In this document: positions 25,809 to 34,328 of the stretch, in pieces | Numbering within the stretch: the first letter of the stretch is position 1 | Layout: the number at the start of each line of letters is the position of its first letter | Assembly: GCF_016907365.1 (NCBI RefSeq) | Contig: NZ_JAFBBV010000001.1 | Coordinates: 2,604,001-2,668,000 of the forward strand | Direction of reading: 5' to 3' | Source of the DNA: Oerskovia paurometabola | GTDB lineage: Bacteria > Actinomycetota > Actinomycetes > Actinomycetales > Cellulomonadaceae | Length of the DNA stretch: 64,000 nucleotides | Program-made: the position numbers and the translations under genes | The notes under the pieces: model-generated | What the model saw: only the letters and a program-made list of their open reading frames with translations | What the model was told of the DNA's origin: nothing | The model's database searches: none

Positions 25809-26438
25809 GTGAGCGACCCGTACTGGAATCACAGCACCCACTACTTCCCCGTCCTCACGCGGCTCGTGGGCCCAGGGACCCGCACAGCGCTCGACGTGGG
25901 CTGCGGCGAGGGGCTCCTGACGCGACGGCTCCGCGCGGCCGGGGCCGGCGAGGTGCTGGGGCTCGACCTCGACCCCGCGCAGGTGGACCGTGCGCGTCTC
26001 GCCGCCGGGGGCTCCCCCGGGCAGACCGGCCTCGACTACGTCACGGGCGACGTCCTGGACCCGCTCACCGGGCTCGCCGGGCCCTTCGACCTGGTCACTA
26101 CCGTCGCCACCCTGCACCACCTCCCGCTCGACGCGGGACTGCGGCGCCTGCGCGACCTGGTCGCCCCGGGCGGGACGCTCGCCGTCGTGGGACTGACACG
26201 GCCTCGCACGGCCTGGGACCAGCCGGGCGCCGGGCAGGATCTGCCGGCCCCGCCGCAAGGATCGCCCGACGACGTCGCGGGGAGTGGGAGCACGGCTCGC
26301 CGATCGCCGAGGTCACCACGAGCCACGCCGAGCTGCGTGCGGCAGCACGGCAGATCCTGCCCGGCGCCCGGCTGCGGCGCCGGCTCTACTGGCGGTACAC
26401 GCTCGTGTGGCGCGCGCCCGGGGGCGGGCGAGGGCTGA
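25809..26438 (+). pseudogene. Class I SAM methyltransferase, probably frameshifted
   Basis: The GTG start has AAGGAGG four bases upstream. The N-terminal part is a clear methyltransferase: HYFPVLTRLVGPGTRTALDV, then DVGCGEG, VLGLDLDPAQVDRARL and VATLHHLPLDAGLRRLRDLV. After about residue 145 (LTRPRTAWD) the frame becomes low-complexity and stops at 26438. In another frame from about 26250 the expected family C-terminus appears (EWEHGSPIAEVTTSHAELRA, then LPGARLRRRLYWRYTLVW). This indicates an indel near 26205-26270. The second frame does not stop soon after, so a further change near the end is possible. It is either a recent pseudogene or a sequence error. Confidence 0.7.
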
Positions 26439-26515
26439 GGCTGGCCCCGCGCCGAGGCGAGCGGCGCCGTCGGGCACAGGGGTGGTGCGTGCCGGTGCGT
26501 GCCGTGCAGAGCGTG

Positions 26516-26956
26516 TCAGGCGCGGACGATGACCGTGCCGGCGGCCTTGTCGTGCATGCCGCGGCCGTCGCCGTCCCACACCACGGCCGGGACGACCAGG
26601 CACAGCAGGACCGTGCGCACCAGAGCCCGCCACAGGCCCACCATGCGCCCCTCGCCGCCCAGGACGCGCACCTGCAGACCCATGACGCGGTGGCCGACCG
26701 TGTAGCCGAGCGTGCTCACCAGGAGCAGGTTCTCGACCGCGAACACGCCGAGCGTCGCCATCGAGTTCGCGTCGAAGGCCAGGTAGCTGATGAGCAGGCA
26801 CAGCACCCAGTCGATGACGAGCGCGACCGCGCGACGGCCGACCGTCGCCAGCGAACCAGGACCGTCGGACGGCAGGCCGAGGCGACCGCCTCGGCCGTTC
26901 TCCCCACCGGTCGGCGTACCCTCGAGCCAGGAACCCACATCTTCACGCGACACCAC
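26516..26956 (-). CDS. RDD family membrane protein
   Basis: This 146-aa protein has RRAVALVIDWVLCLLISYLA and two further hydrophobic segments (MATLGVFAVENLLLVSTLGY and ALVRTVLLCLVVPAVVW), with HRVMGLQVRVL between, which is the usual RDD-family layout. Members are small membrane proteins, some implicated in ion or sodium exchange. It is divergent from glnA, as in many actinobacteria. The GTG at 26956 lies 6 nt after a TAGGCT hexamer, indicating a leaderless transcript. The exact function is unknown. Confidence 0.85.
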   Translation of the reverse strand: MVSREDVGSWLEGTPTGGENGRGGRLGLPSDGPGSLATVGRRAVALVIDWVLCLLISYLAFDANSMATLGVFAVENLLLVSTLGYTVGHRVMGLQVRVLGGEGRMVGLWRALVRTVLLCLVVPAVVWDGDGRGMHDKAAGTVIVRA

Positions 26957-26962
26957 GGCACC

Positions 26963-26968
26963 AGCCTA
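26963..26968 (-). promoter_or_regulatory. -10 hexamer TAGGCT of RDD gene
   Basis: TAGGCT on the minus strand ends 6 nt before the GTG at 26956. Confidence 0.5.
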
Positions 26969-27089
26969 CGTGGCGGTGAGGCGGGTTCCGGCGCCTGCCC
27001 GGTTCGTCCCGGTCGAGGGAGCCCCACCAGGCCCGCACAGGGCTCGCCGTCGTGCGCCGTCGCGCCGATGTCACGCAGCCCGCCGCTGC

Positions 27090-27127
27090 GTAACACGGAC
27101 GAAACACTCGGTACACGGTGGGGAAAC
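27090..27127 (+). promoter_or_regulatory. Tandem GlnR boxes upstream of glnA
   Basis: GTAAC-N6-GAAAC (27090-27105) exactly fits the actinobacterial GlnR box, and a second copy TACAC-N6-GAAAC (27112-27127) follows with the same 22-base period. Both lie just upstream of a TAGGTT -10 hexamer at 27138-27143, as expected for nitrogen control of glnA. Confidence 0.75.
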
Positions 27128-27137
27128 CCCTGAGGCC

Positions 27138-27143
27138 TAGGTT
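27138..27143 (+). promoter_or_regulatory. -10 hexamer TAGGTT of glnA
   Basis: TAGGTT would start transcription near 27150, giving a leader of about 45 nt before the ATG at 27195. It lies 11 bases after the second GlnR box. Confidence 0.5.
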
Positions 27144-27194
27144 CGAGGCGCCACTGGAGGTACGGCCAGAGGACCCACTACCAAGGAGTTACGG

Positions 27195-28619
27195 ATGTTC
27201 AAGAACGCGGAGGAGGCAATCGCCTTCACCCAGAACGAAGGCGTCGAGTTCGTCGACGTCCGGTTCTGCGACCTGCCGGGCGTGATGCAGCACTTCAACA
27301 TCCCGATCTCGCAGTTCGCCGAGTCCGCCTTCACGGACGGCATGATGTTCGACGGGTCCTCGATCCGCGGCTTCCAGGCGATCCACGAGTCGGACATGAA
27401 GCTCATCCCCGACGTCACGACGGCCTACGTCGACCCGTTCCGCAAGCGCAAGACGCTCATCGTGAACTTCTCGATCGTGGACCCCTTCACCGACGAGGCG
27501 TACTCGCGCGACCCGCGCAACGTCGCCTTCAAGGCCGAGGCGTACCTGCGCAGCACCGGCATCGCCGACACCGCGTTCTTCGCACCCGAGGCCGAGTTCT
27601 ACATCTTCGACGACGTCCGGTTCAAGACGAGCCAGAACGAGTCGTACTACCACCTCGACTCCAAGGAAGCGGCCTGGAACACCGGCCGCGTCGAGGAGGG
27701 TGGCAACCTCGGCTACAAGACCCGCTACAAGGGCGGCTACTTCCCCGTCTCCCCCAACGACCAGATGGCGGACCTGCGCGACGAGATGTGCGCCGTCCTC
27801 GACCAGGTCGGCCTCGACGTCGAGCGCGCGCACCACGAGGTGGGCACCGCCGGCCAGCAGGAGATCAACTACCGCTTCTCGACGCTGACCGCAGCGGCCG
27901 ACGACCTGATGAAGTTCAAGTACGTCATCAAGAACGTCGCCTGGGAGGCCGGCAAGTCCGCGACCTTCATGCCCAAGCCGATCTTCGGTGACAACGGCTC
28001 CGGCATGCACTCGCACCAGTCGCTCTGGAAGGACGGCGAGCCGCTGTTCTTCGACGAGAAGGGCTACGGCGGCCTGTCGGACCTCGCCCGCTGGTACATC
28101 GGCGGCCTGCTCAAGCACGCGCCCTCGCTGCTCGCCTTCACGAACCCGTCGGTGAACTCCTACCACCGCCTGGTCCCCGGCTACGAGGCCCCCGTCAACC
28201 TGGTCTACTCGGCCCGCAACCGTTCCGCGTGCATCCGCATCCCGGTCACCGGTTCCTCGCCCAAGGCCAAGCGCGTCGAGTTCCGCGTGCCGGACCCGTC
28301 GGCCAACCCGTACCTGGCCTTCGCCGCACAGCTCCTCGCCGGCATCGACGGCATCAAGAACCGCATCGAGCCGCCCGAGCCGATCGACAAGGACCTCTAC
28401 GAGCTGCCCCCCGAGGAGCACGCGGCGATCCAGCAGGTCCCCGCCTCCCTCGGCGAGGCCCTCGACGCCCTCGAGGCCGACCACGACTACCTCACGGTGG
28501 GCGACGTCTTCACCGAGGACCTCATCGCGACGTGGATCGACTACAAGCGCACGCACGAGATCGACCCGATCCGCCTGCGCCCGCACCCCCACGAGTTCGA
28601 GCTGTACTACGACCTCTGA
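27195..28619 (+). CDS. glnA: Glutamine synthetase type I
   Basis: This 474-aa enzyme makes glutamine from glutamate, ammonia and ATP and acts as a dodecamer. Motifs are [17 protein letters not shown] near the N-terminus, the ATP-site segment [16 protein letters not shown], and [20 protein letters not shown]. Tyr402 in KDLYELPP is the expected adenylylation site, so it is the I-beta form regulated by GlnE. AAGGAG lies six bases before the ATG. Tandem GlnR boxes upstream indicate nitrogen control of transcription. A clear terminator follows. Confidence 0.98.
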   Translation: MFKNAEEAIAFTQNEGVEFVDVRFCDLPGVMQHFNIPISQFAESAFTDGMMFDGSSIRGFQAIHESDMKLIPDVTTAYVDPFRKRKTLIVNFSIVDPFTDEAYSRDPRNVAFKAEAYLRSTGIADTAFFAPEAEFYIFDDVRFKTSQNESYYHLDSKEAAWNTGRVEEGGNLGYKTRYKGGYFPVSPNDQMADLRDEMCAVLDQVGLDVERAHHEVGTAGQQEINYRFSTLTAAADDLMKFKYVIKNVAWEAGKSATFMPKPIFGDNGSGMHSHQSLWKDGEPLFFDEKGYGGLSDLARWYIGGLLKHAPSLLAFTNPSVNSYHRLVPGYEAPVNLVYSARNRSACIRIPVTGSSPKAKRVEFRVPDPSANPYLAFAAQLLAGIDGIKNRIEPPEPIDKDLYELPPEEHAAIQQVPASLGEALDALEADHDYLTVGDVFTEDLIATWIDYKRTHEIDPIRLRPHPHEFELYYDL

Positions 28620-28668
28620 TCGTCGGTGCTCGCGGTGGTAGTCGCGAGCCCCTGACGTGCAGTGATGG

Positions 28669-28700
28669 CACCCCGGCCGCCCTTTGTGGTGGCCGGGGTG
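28669..28700 (+). terminator. Terminator after glnA
   Basis: Ten-base arms CACCCCGGCC and GGCCGGGGTG flank a further GCC/GGT pairing and a CTTTGT loop. Confidence 0.75.
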
Positions 28701-28903
28701 TCGTGCTGTGCAGGCCGGATCCCCCTTTCGCAGATCCTGCAAAGAAACGTGAGAGTACGTACGACAATCCACCTCGTCATCCGGACCAGGTCTCTGAATT
28801 CACCCGCCGCGCCGGTGTTTTTCCGCCCCCTGGACGTAGACCCTGACCTTTCGCCGTGCCAGGCTGCTCATACCGATGTACAGGAATGTCCAGAGGAGTG
28901 GCC

Positions 28904-29755
28904 ATGGCACTGCGATACAACTCCCCGCCGAACTGGCCTTCTCCCCCTGAGGGATGGACACCTCCGCCAGGATGGAAGCCCGATCCCTCGTGGGAGCCGG
29001 CGCCGCAGGGTTGGGATTTCTGGGTCGACGACTCTCTCGACGGCTTCGTGGGAACATCGACGAGCCCTTCGGCCTCGACGGGCGCAGCGGAGCCGGCTCC
29101 CCCGTCGTTCGCGGGAAAGCGCGCGACGAATTCCTGGTTCGTGCGCCACAAGGTCCTCACCGGAATCGGAGCAGCGTCGATACTGCTCATCGTGCTCGTG
29201 GCCGCTCTGAGCGGAAACGGCGACGGAGCATCGGAAAGGTCTGTCGCCGGCAGTACCGCCACGCAGGACGGCCAGGACGACGAAAAGTCCGCGGAAGAGA
29301 TCGCTGCCGAAGAGACCGCGGAGGCCGAGCGGCTGGCCGAGGAGGAGGCTGCCGCTGCGGCACAGGCAGAGACGAAACGCCTCGCGGAGGAGCAGCGAAT
29401 CGCCGACGAGGCGGCCGCCGCTGCAGCTGCCGCCGCTGAGACCGCGCGGCTCGGCTCGGTCGCCCAGCAGAACGCCTATCGCTCGGCGGTGAACTATCTC
29501 GACCTCACCGCCTTCTCACGCTCCGGGCTGGCCGGGCAGCTCGAGTTCGAGGGTTTCAGCACCCCGGATGCGGAGTTCGCGATCGCCCGCCTAGAAGCCG
29601 AAGGTGGCGTCGACTGGAACGCGCAGGCCGCTGCCAGCGCAGCGAACTACCTCGAGCTCACCTCCTTCTCTCGCTCCGGGCTCATCGACCAGCTCACGTT
29701 CGAGGGGTATACCGCAGAGCAGGCAGAGCATGGCGTGAGCACGACGGGTCTCTAG
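28904..29755 (+). CDS. Ltp-repeat surface protein with Trp/Pro-rich N-terminus
   Basis: This 283-aa protein starts with a Trp/Pro-rich region (PPNWPSPPEGWTPPPGW, then WEPAPQGWDFWVDD), has one TM helix near residues 87-109 (LTGIGAASILLIVLVAALSG), an Ala/Glu-rich coiled coil of about 60 residues, and two C-terminal repeats (SAVNYLDLTAFSRSGLAGQL and SAANYLELTSFSRSGLIDQL). The repeats match the host cell surface-exposed lipoprotein (Ltp) domain, best known from phage TP-J34, where Ltp blocks DNA entry of other phages. No lipobox is present; anchoring would be by the TM helix. The ATG has GAGGAG five bases upstream. The upstream flank is less GC-rich than its surroundings. The role is inferred. 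Confidence 0.8.
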   Translation: MALRYNSPPNWPSPPEGWTPPPGWKPDPSWEPAPQGWDFWVDDSLDGFVGTSTSPSASTGAAEPAPPSFAGKRATNSWFVRHKVLTGIGAASILLIVLVAALSGNGDGASERSVAGSTATQDGQDDEKSAEEIAAEETAEAERLAEEEAAAAAQAETKRLAEEQRIADEAAAAAAAAAETARLGSVAQQNAYRSAVNYLDLTAFSRSGLAGQLEFEGFSTPDAEFAIARLEAEGGVDWNAQAAASAANYLELTSFSRSGLIDQLTFEGYTAEQAEHGVSTTGL

Positions 29756-29765
29756 TTCTGGGTCC

Positions 29766-29786
29766 GGACAGCCGCCGACGCTGTCC
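29766..29786 (+). terminator. Hairpin after Ltp gene
   Basis: Arms GGACAGC and GCTGTCC with a seven-base loop follow the stop codon by ten bases. Confidence 0.5.
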
Positions 29787-29867
29787 GTCCGATGAGTTCC
29801 ACGCCGCTCCGCAGTCACAGCCTGCACGACCGTCGTCGGCCGGTGCGCGCGAACCGGAGGAGAAGAC

Positions 29868-30425
29868 ATGGGACGGCTCATCTACTCGATGATCACCTCG
29901 CTCGACGGCTACGCGGAGGCGGCGGAGGGCGACCTCGGCGTGGGTGCGGACGACGAGGAGGTCCACACCTTTATCGACGACGTCTTTCGCGACGTGGGCA
30001 CCTACCTCTACGGCCGACGGATGTACGAGACGATGGTCTTCTGGGAGACGGCGGACGCCGACCCGGCGGCACCGCCGTTCATCGTCCGGTACGCCCAGGG
30101 GTGGCAGGCCGCGGAGAAGGTCGTGTACTCCACGACTCTGGAGGCGGTGTCCAGCGCGAGGACCAGGATCGAACGGACCTTCGACCCCGAGGCCGTGCGC
30201 AGGCTCAAGGCCGAGTCCGAGCACGACCTCACCGTGGACGGCCCGAACCTCGCTGCCCAGGCGATCAAGGCCGGCCTGGTGGACGAGTACCACCTGTTCG
30301 TCACCACGAGCGTGGTCGGCGGCGGCAAGCGCTTCTTCCCCGACGGCGTGCGGCTCGACCTCGACCTGGTCGAGGAGCGGACCTTCGACAGCGGACTCGT
30401 CTACGCGCGCTACCGGACCCGCTGA
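29868..30425 (+). CDS. RibD C-terminal/dihydrofolate reductase-like protein
   Basis: This 185-aa protein belongs to the dihydrofolate-reductase-like RibD_C group. MGRLIYSMITSLDGYAEA is the N-terminal strand and loop, TYLYGRRMYETMVFWET follows, and the NADPH-binding region includes LTVDGPNLAAQAIKAGLVDE and VVGGGKRFFPDGV. The lone domain lacks the deaminase part of true RibD, so a reductase on an unknown pterin- or flavin-like substrate is likely. GGAGGAGAAG precedes the ATG. The neighbouring F420 enzyme gene starts 90 bases later on the same strand. Confidence 0.88.
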   Translation: MGRLIYSMITSLDGYAEAAEGDLGVGADDEEVHTFIDDVFRDVGTYLYGRRMYETMVFWETADADPAAPPFIVRYAQGWQAAEKVVYSTTLEAVSSARTRIERTFDPEAVRRLKAESEHDLTVDGPNLAAQAIKAGLVDEYHLFVTTSVVGGGKRFFPDGVRLDLDLVEERTFDSGLVYARYRTR

Positions 30426-30515
30426 GCCCCGGGCGAAGTCGCGGGCCGCGGCCGGGCGAGGACGCAGGCCCCCGGCCGGGGTGCGAGGCTCCCCGGGCAG
30501 CGTGAGGATCGACGC

Positions 30516-31505
30516 ATGACCAGATTCGGCTACACCCTCATGAGCGAGCAGTCCGGCCCCAAGGCCCTGGTGGACTATGCGGTGGCCGCCGAGCGGATCG
30601 GCTTCGACTTCGAGGTGTCCTCCGACCACTACTTCCCGTGGCTCGACGCACAGGGTCACTCCCCGTATGCCTGGACGGTTCTGGGTGCCGTGGCCCAGGC
30701 GACCGAGCGCGTCGACCTCATGACGTACGTGACGTGCCCGACGATCCGCTACCACCCTGCCGTGGTCGCCCAGAAGGCGGCGACGCTGGGGATCTTGTCC
30801 GACGGTCGCTTCACGCTCGGGCTCGGCGCCGGGGAGAACCTGAACGAGCACGTCGTGGGTCGAGGCTGGCCCGCGGTCGACGAGAGGCACGGGCTGCTCG
30901 TCGAGGCGGTCGACATCATCAGCGAGCTGTTCACGGGCGAGCTGCTGAGCTATCGCGGTGAGTACTTCCAGGTCGACTCGGCCCGCCTGTGGGACCTGCC
31001 GGACTCCCCGGTCGAGATCGGGATCGCGGTGTCGGGCGCGCAGTCGGTGGCGTCCTTCGCGACGCTCGCGGACCACCTCGTGGCCACGGAACCGAAGCCG
31101 GAGCTCGTCAGCGCCTGGGACCGGGCGCGCGACGCGGCCGAGCTCCCGCCGTCGCGCAAGATCGGCCAGATCCCCATCTGCTGGGACACCGACCACGAGC
31201 GAGCCCTCACCCGGGCGCACGACCAGTTCCGGTGGTCGGGCCTGGGGTGGCCGGTCAACGCCAACCTCCCGACGACGCAGGCCTTCGCGAGCGCCAGCGC
31301 ATTCGTCCGTCCCGAGGACGTCGCGGAGTCGATCCCGTGCGGGCCTGACCTCGACGCGATCGTCGAGGCGGTGTCGGCGTACTGGGAGGCGGGCTTCACC
31401 GACGTCGCGCTCGTCCAGGTCGGCGACGAGGGCCAGCAGGACTTCCTCGACCAGGCGGCCGGGCCCCTGCTCGACAGGCTCAGGGCGGCTGCGCCGAGCG
31501 ACTGA
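30516..31505 (+). CDS. F420-dependent LLM-class oxidoreductase (TIGR03557-like)
   Basis: This 329-aa TIM-barrel protein is a luciferase-like monooxygenase-fold enzyme of the TIGR03557 type, close to F420-dependent glucose-6-phosphate dehydrogenase. Characteristic segments are VSSDHYFPWLDAQGHSPYAW, MTYVTCPTIRYHPAVVAQKA, RFTLGLGAGENLNEHVVGRG and IGIAVSGAQSVASFA. F420 use is inferred from the family. The substrate is unknown. The start at ATG 30516 gives the normal N-terminus MTRFGYTLMSEQ. The preceding 90 bases hold GC-rich short dyads but no clear site. Confidence 0.9.
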   Translation: MTRFGYTLMSEQSGPKALVDYAVAAERIGFDFEVSSDHYFPWLDAQGHSPYAWTVLGAVAQATERVDLMTYVTCPTIRYHPAVVAQKAATLGILSDGRFTLGLGAGENLNEHVVGRGWPAVDERHGLLVEAVDIISELFTGELLSYRGEYFQVDSARLWDLPDSPVEIGIAVSGAQSVASFATLADHLVATEPKPELVSAWDRARDAAELPPSRKIGQIPICWDTDHERALTRAHDQFRWSGLGWPVNANLPTTQAFASASAFVRPEDVAESIPCGPDLDAIVEAVSAYWEAGFTDVALVQVGDEGQQDFLDQAAGPLLDRLRAAAPSD

Positions 31506-31582
31506 ACCCCCCGCGCGGCACGGTGGCCGACGCTCCGAGGACCGGCGTCCGGGACGGTGGAAAAGACCCTGCCCACCCCCGC

Positions 31583-31588
31583 TAGAAT
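31583..31588 (+). promoter_or_regulatory. -10 hexamer TAGAAT of the rsb operon
   Basis: TAGAAT in the context CCGCTAGAATG is a good housekeeping-type -10 element, and the same context is found upstream of the MFS gene at 22312. A 50-60 nt leader with an AAGGA site precedes rsbR. No sigma-B-type promoter is visible. Confidence 0.5.
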
Positions 31589-31647
31589 GAGCCCTCGCCA
31601 CTGCTTGGAGACCTTGAGCAGGCGGCAAAGACATGGAAGGAATGTCG

Positions 31648-32484
31648 ATGGCCGACGTCGCCACAGCTGCACCCCTAGCCCTCTCCCAGACACTTGCCAC
31701 CCGCGCGGACGACATCCGCAGCGCGTGGCTCGACGCGGCCGCGCGCGAGCTCCACGGGCGCACCTCCCGCGGTGAGCTCGAGCGCGAGCAGGCCGAGATC
31801 TTCGACGCCCTGGTCGACGGACTCCGGGCAGGTGGAACGGTCGTGACGGACGCGGCGTTCGACCAGCTCCGCGGCATCCTCGCCGACGTCTCGGCGGTCC
31901 GCGCCCGGCTCGGGTTCACGCCGCGCGAGACCGCGATCGGCCTGTTCGCCCTCAAGGACGGCCTCTACCCCCTCGCCTCCCCCGACACCGACATCGTGCC
32001 GCTGCTCCAGCTCGTCGACCAGCTCGGCCTGCTGACCTTCGAGAGCTTCGCCGCCGCTCGTGAGTCGATCATCACGGAGCAGGCCGAGCAGCTTCTCGAG
32101 CTCTCGACCCCCGTGGTCAAGCTCTGGGAGGGCATCGTCGCGGTGCCGCTCGTGGGCACGCTCGACTCCGCCCGCGCCCAGGTGGTCATGGAGCGCCTCC
32201 TCAACACCCTCGTCGACACGGGCAGCGAGCACGCGATCATCGACATCACGGGTGTGCCCGCGGTCGACACCCAGGTCGCGCAGCACCTCCTCAAGACCGT
32301 GGTCGCGGCACGCCTCATGGGGGCCGAGTGCACGATCAGCGGGATCCGGCCCCAGATCGCGCAGACGATCGTGGCTCTCGGCATCGAGTTCGGCGACATC
32401 CGCACGCGTGCAACGCTCGCCGACGCCCTCGTCGACGCCCTCCGCTCAGGCCGCGGGGCACGTCAGAAGGGCCTGCCGGCGTGA
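31648..32484 (+). CDS. rsbR: RsbR-type stressosome protein (RsbRD N-domain plus STAS)
   Basis: This 278-aa protein has an N-terminal helical RsbR-type sensor domain (about 1-150, with FTPRETAIGLFALKDGLYPL) and a C-terminal STAS domain with GTLDSARAQVVMERLLNTLV. The two threonines phosphorylated by RsbT in Bacillus RsbR have equivalents Thr208 (PAVDTQVAQHLLK) and Thr240 (RPQIAQTIVALG). It should form the stressosome shell with RsbS. ATG 31648 is chosen because GAAGGA lies six bases upstream; ATG 31633 is possible. It is first in a six-gene operon and overlaps rsbS by GTGA. Confidence 0.88.
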   Translation: MADVATAAPLALSQTLATRADDIRSAWLDAAARELHGRTSRGELEREQAEIFDALVDGLRAGGTVVTDAAFDQLRGILADVSAVRARLGFTPRETAIGLFALKDGLYPLASPDTDIVPLLQLVDQLGLLTFESFAAARESIITEQAEQLLELSTPVVKLWEGIVAVPLVGTLDSARAQVVMERLLNTLVDTGSEHAIIDITGVPAVDTQVAQHLLKTVVAARLMGAECTISGIRPQIAQTIVALGIEFGDIRTRATLADALVDALRSGRGARQKGLPA

Positions 32485-32885
32485 CCGACGGCGTCCCCGT
32501 CCTCAAGATCGGCTCGACGCTCCTCGTCTCGATCCAGGTGGACCTGCAGGACGACACCGCCCTGCAGCTCCAGGAAGATCTCGCGACGCGGATCACGGAG
32601 ACCGGAGCGCGCGGGGTCATCATCGACATCTCCGGCCTGGAGATCGTGGACTCGTTCATCGGACGCATGCTGGCCTCGGCCGCCAGCATCTCGCACGTTC
32701 TCGACGCGACGACCGTCGTCGTCGGCATGCGCCCTGCCGTCGCGATCACGATGGTCGAGCTGGGGCTGTCCCTCGGGAACGTCCGCACCGCGCTCGACGT
32801 CGAGCGGGCCCTCGCGCTCCTGGGCACGGTCGAGGAGTCGGCGGAGGACGTCCTTCTCGCCGCCGCTGAGCGCGAGGAGAGATGA
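32481..32885 (+). CDS. rsbS: RsbS-type STAS stressosome protein
   Basis: This 134-aa single STAS-domain protein contains GVIIDISGLEIVDSFIGRML, with Ser58 at the position phosphorylated by RsbT in Bacillus RsbS. VGMRPAVAITMVELGLSLGN is the usual second half. It forms the stressosome core with RsbR and sequesters RsbT when unphosphorylated. The GTG overlaps the rsbR stop and its end overlaps rsbT by ATGA, so the three are translationally coupled. Confidence 0.9.
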   Translation: MTDGVPVLKIGSTLLVSIQVDLQDDTALQLQEDLATRITETGARGVIIDISGLEIVDSFIGRMLASAASISHVLDATTVVVGMRPAVAITMVELGLSLGNVRTALDVERALALLGTVEESAEDVLLAAAEREER

Positions 32886-33295
32886 GCACCCCGACGGCGA
32901 CCGTCGAACGCGTGCCCATCCTCACGGACTCCGACGTCGTCAAGGTGCGTCAGCTCGTGCGAACCCTCGCCCAGCAGGCGCGCCTCTCGCTGGTCGACCA
33001 GACCAAGCTCGTCACCGCGGCGAGCGAGCTGGCCCGCAACACGCTCGTGTACGGGGGCGGCGGCGCCGCCGAGGTCGAGCTCGTCGCCAACGGCCCGCGG
33101 ACCGGCGTGCGCGCCGTGTTCAAGGACGACGGGCCCGGCATCCCCGACCTCGACCTGGCGCTGACCGACGGCTGGACCAGCGGCGGCGGGCTCGGCCTGG
33201 GCCTGTCGGGATCGCGCCGGCTCGTCCAGCACTTCGCGATCGACACCGCGGCCGGGGCCGGTACGCGCGTCGAGATCGCGACCTGGTCGCGATGA
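32882..33295 (+). CDS. rsbT: RsbT-type switch kinase
   Basis: This 137-aa GHKL ATPase contains the N box SELARNTLVYGGGG, the G1 box FKDDGPGIPDLDLALTDGW and the G2 region GGGLGLGLSGSRRLV. RsbT phosphorylates RsbR and RsbS under stress, leaves the complex and activates an RsbU-type phosphatase. The candidate target here is the REC/GAF/PP2C protein at 36050. ATGA overlaps join it to both neighbours. Confidence 0.92.
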   Translation: MSTPTATVERVPILTDSDVVKVRQLVRTLAQQARLSLVDQTKLVTAASELARNTLVYGGGGAAEVELVANGPRTGVRAVFKDDGPGIPDLDLALTDGWTSGGGLGLGLSGSRRLVQHFAIDTAAGAGTRVEIATWSR

Positions 33296-34326
33296 CGGCA
33301 TCGAGCGGAGTCGACGAGCGCCGCAGCATCGTCGAGAACGGCACCTGGTACACCGTGGACCACCCGTCGGCGGTCGGTCGCGTGCGCCGTGCGGCGAGCG
33401 TCGTCGCCCGGGACCTGGGGTTCGACGAGGACCGTGCGGCGAAGGTCGGCATCGTCGTCTCGGAGCTGGCCACCAACCAGGTCAAGCACGCCGGGTCCGG
33501 GCGGGTGCTCGTGCGTGTCTGCCGGACCGGGGACGCCGCCGAGCTCGAGATGCTCGCGGTCGACTCCGGCCCCGGCATGCGAGACATCACGGCAGCCATG
33601 CAGGACGGAGTCTCCACCCGCGGAACCCTCGGTATCGGGCTCGGCACCGTCCCCCGCCTCGCCTCCTCGTGGGACGCGTGGACCTCGCCCGGACAGGGCA
33701 CGGTCATCGCCGCGACCTTCGCCGGGCGGGGCACGGTGGCAGGTCCGCGTCGCCCGACCGGCGTGACCCGACCCATGACCGGGCAGGAGGCGTGCGGAGA
33801 CGCGTTCGCCGTCCGGCACGACGCCGGTATCGCGACCCTCATGGTGGCGGACGGCCTGGGACACGGGCCCCTCGCCGCGGCGGCCTCGGGTGCTGCGGTA
33901 CGGACGTTCCTCGACGCTCCCTCGGGGTCACCCGTCGCGCTCCTCGAGCGGGTGCACGGCGCCCTGCCAGGAACGCGCGGGGCCGCTGTCTCGATCGCGC
34001 AGGTGAACGGCGGCGTGCTGCGCTACGCGGGCCTCGGCAACATCTCCGGGACCGTCCACGGCGACCGTGCTCGTGGACTGGTGTCCCACCCCGGCATCGC
34101 CGGTGTGCCGACGCGCCAGCTGCGCGAGACGACGTACCCGGTCGAACGGGGCGACGTCGTCGTGATGCACAGCGACGGACTCACCAACCGCTGGTCGCTC
34201 GCGGACTATCCGGGTCTCGCCGCCCGATCCCCCCTCGTCGTCGCCGGCGTCCTGCTGCGTGACCACGCGGTGCGCCCCGACGACTCGTGCGTGGCGGTGC
34301 TGCCCGTCACGTGGTCGGAGACCTGA
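33292..34326 (+). CDS. Fusion of anti-sigma-like ATPase and RsbX-like PP2C phosphatase
   Basis: The N-terminal part (about 10-145) is a GHKL ATPase of the RsbW/RsbT type, with VSELATNQVKHAGSG as N box, VDSGPGMRD as G1 and TRGTLGIGLGTVPRL as G2. The C-terminal part (about 160-340) is a SpoIIE/RsbX-like phosphatase with GDAFAVRHDAG, MVADGLGHGPLAAAA and MHSDGLTNRW supplying metal-binding Asp residues. Fusion of opposing kinase and phosphatase activities suggests feedback resetting of RsbR and RsbS, as RsbX does in Bacillus. It overlaps rsbT by ATGA. Confidence 0.87.
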   Translation: MTASSGVDERRSIVENGTWYTVDHPSAVGRVRRAASVVARDLGFDEDRAAKVGIVVSELATNQVKHAGSGRVLVRVCRTGDAAELEMLAVDSGPGMRDITAAMQDGVSTRGTLGIGLGTVPRLASSWDAWTSPGQGTVIAATFAGRGTVAGPRRPTGVTRPMTGQEACGDAFAVRHDAGIATLMVADGLGHGPLAAAASGAAVRTFLDAPSGSPVALLERVHGALPGTRGAAVSIAQVNGGVLRYAGLGNISGTVHGDRARGLVSHPGIAGVPTRQLRETTYPVERGDVVVMHSDGLTNRWSLADYPGLAARSPLVVAGVLLRDHAVRPDDSCVAVLPVTWSET

Positions 34327-34328
34327 CC

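Noticed and set aside
28904..29755. Ltp protein as a remnant of an integrated phage
   Set aside because: No integrase, attachment repeats or structural genes are near; the neighbours are ordinary chromosomal genes.
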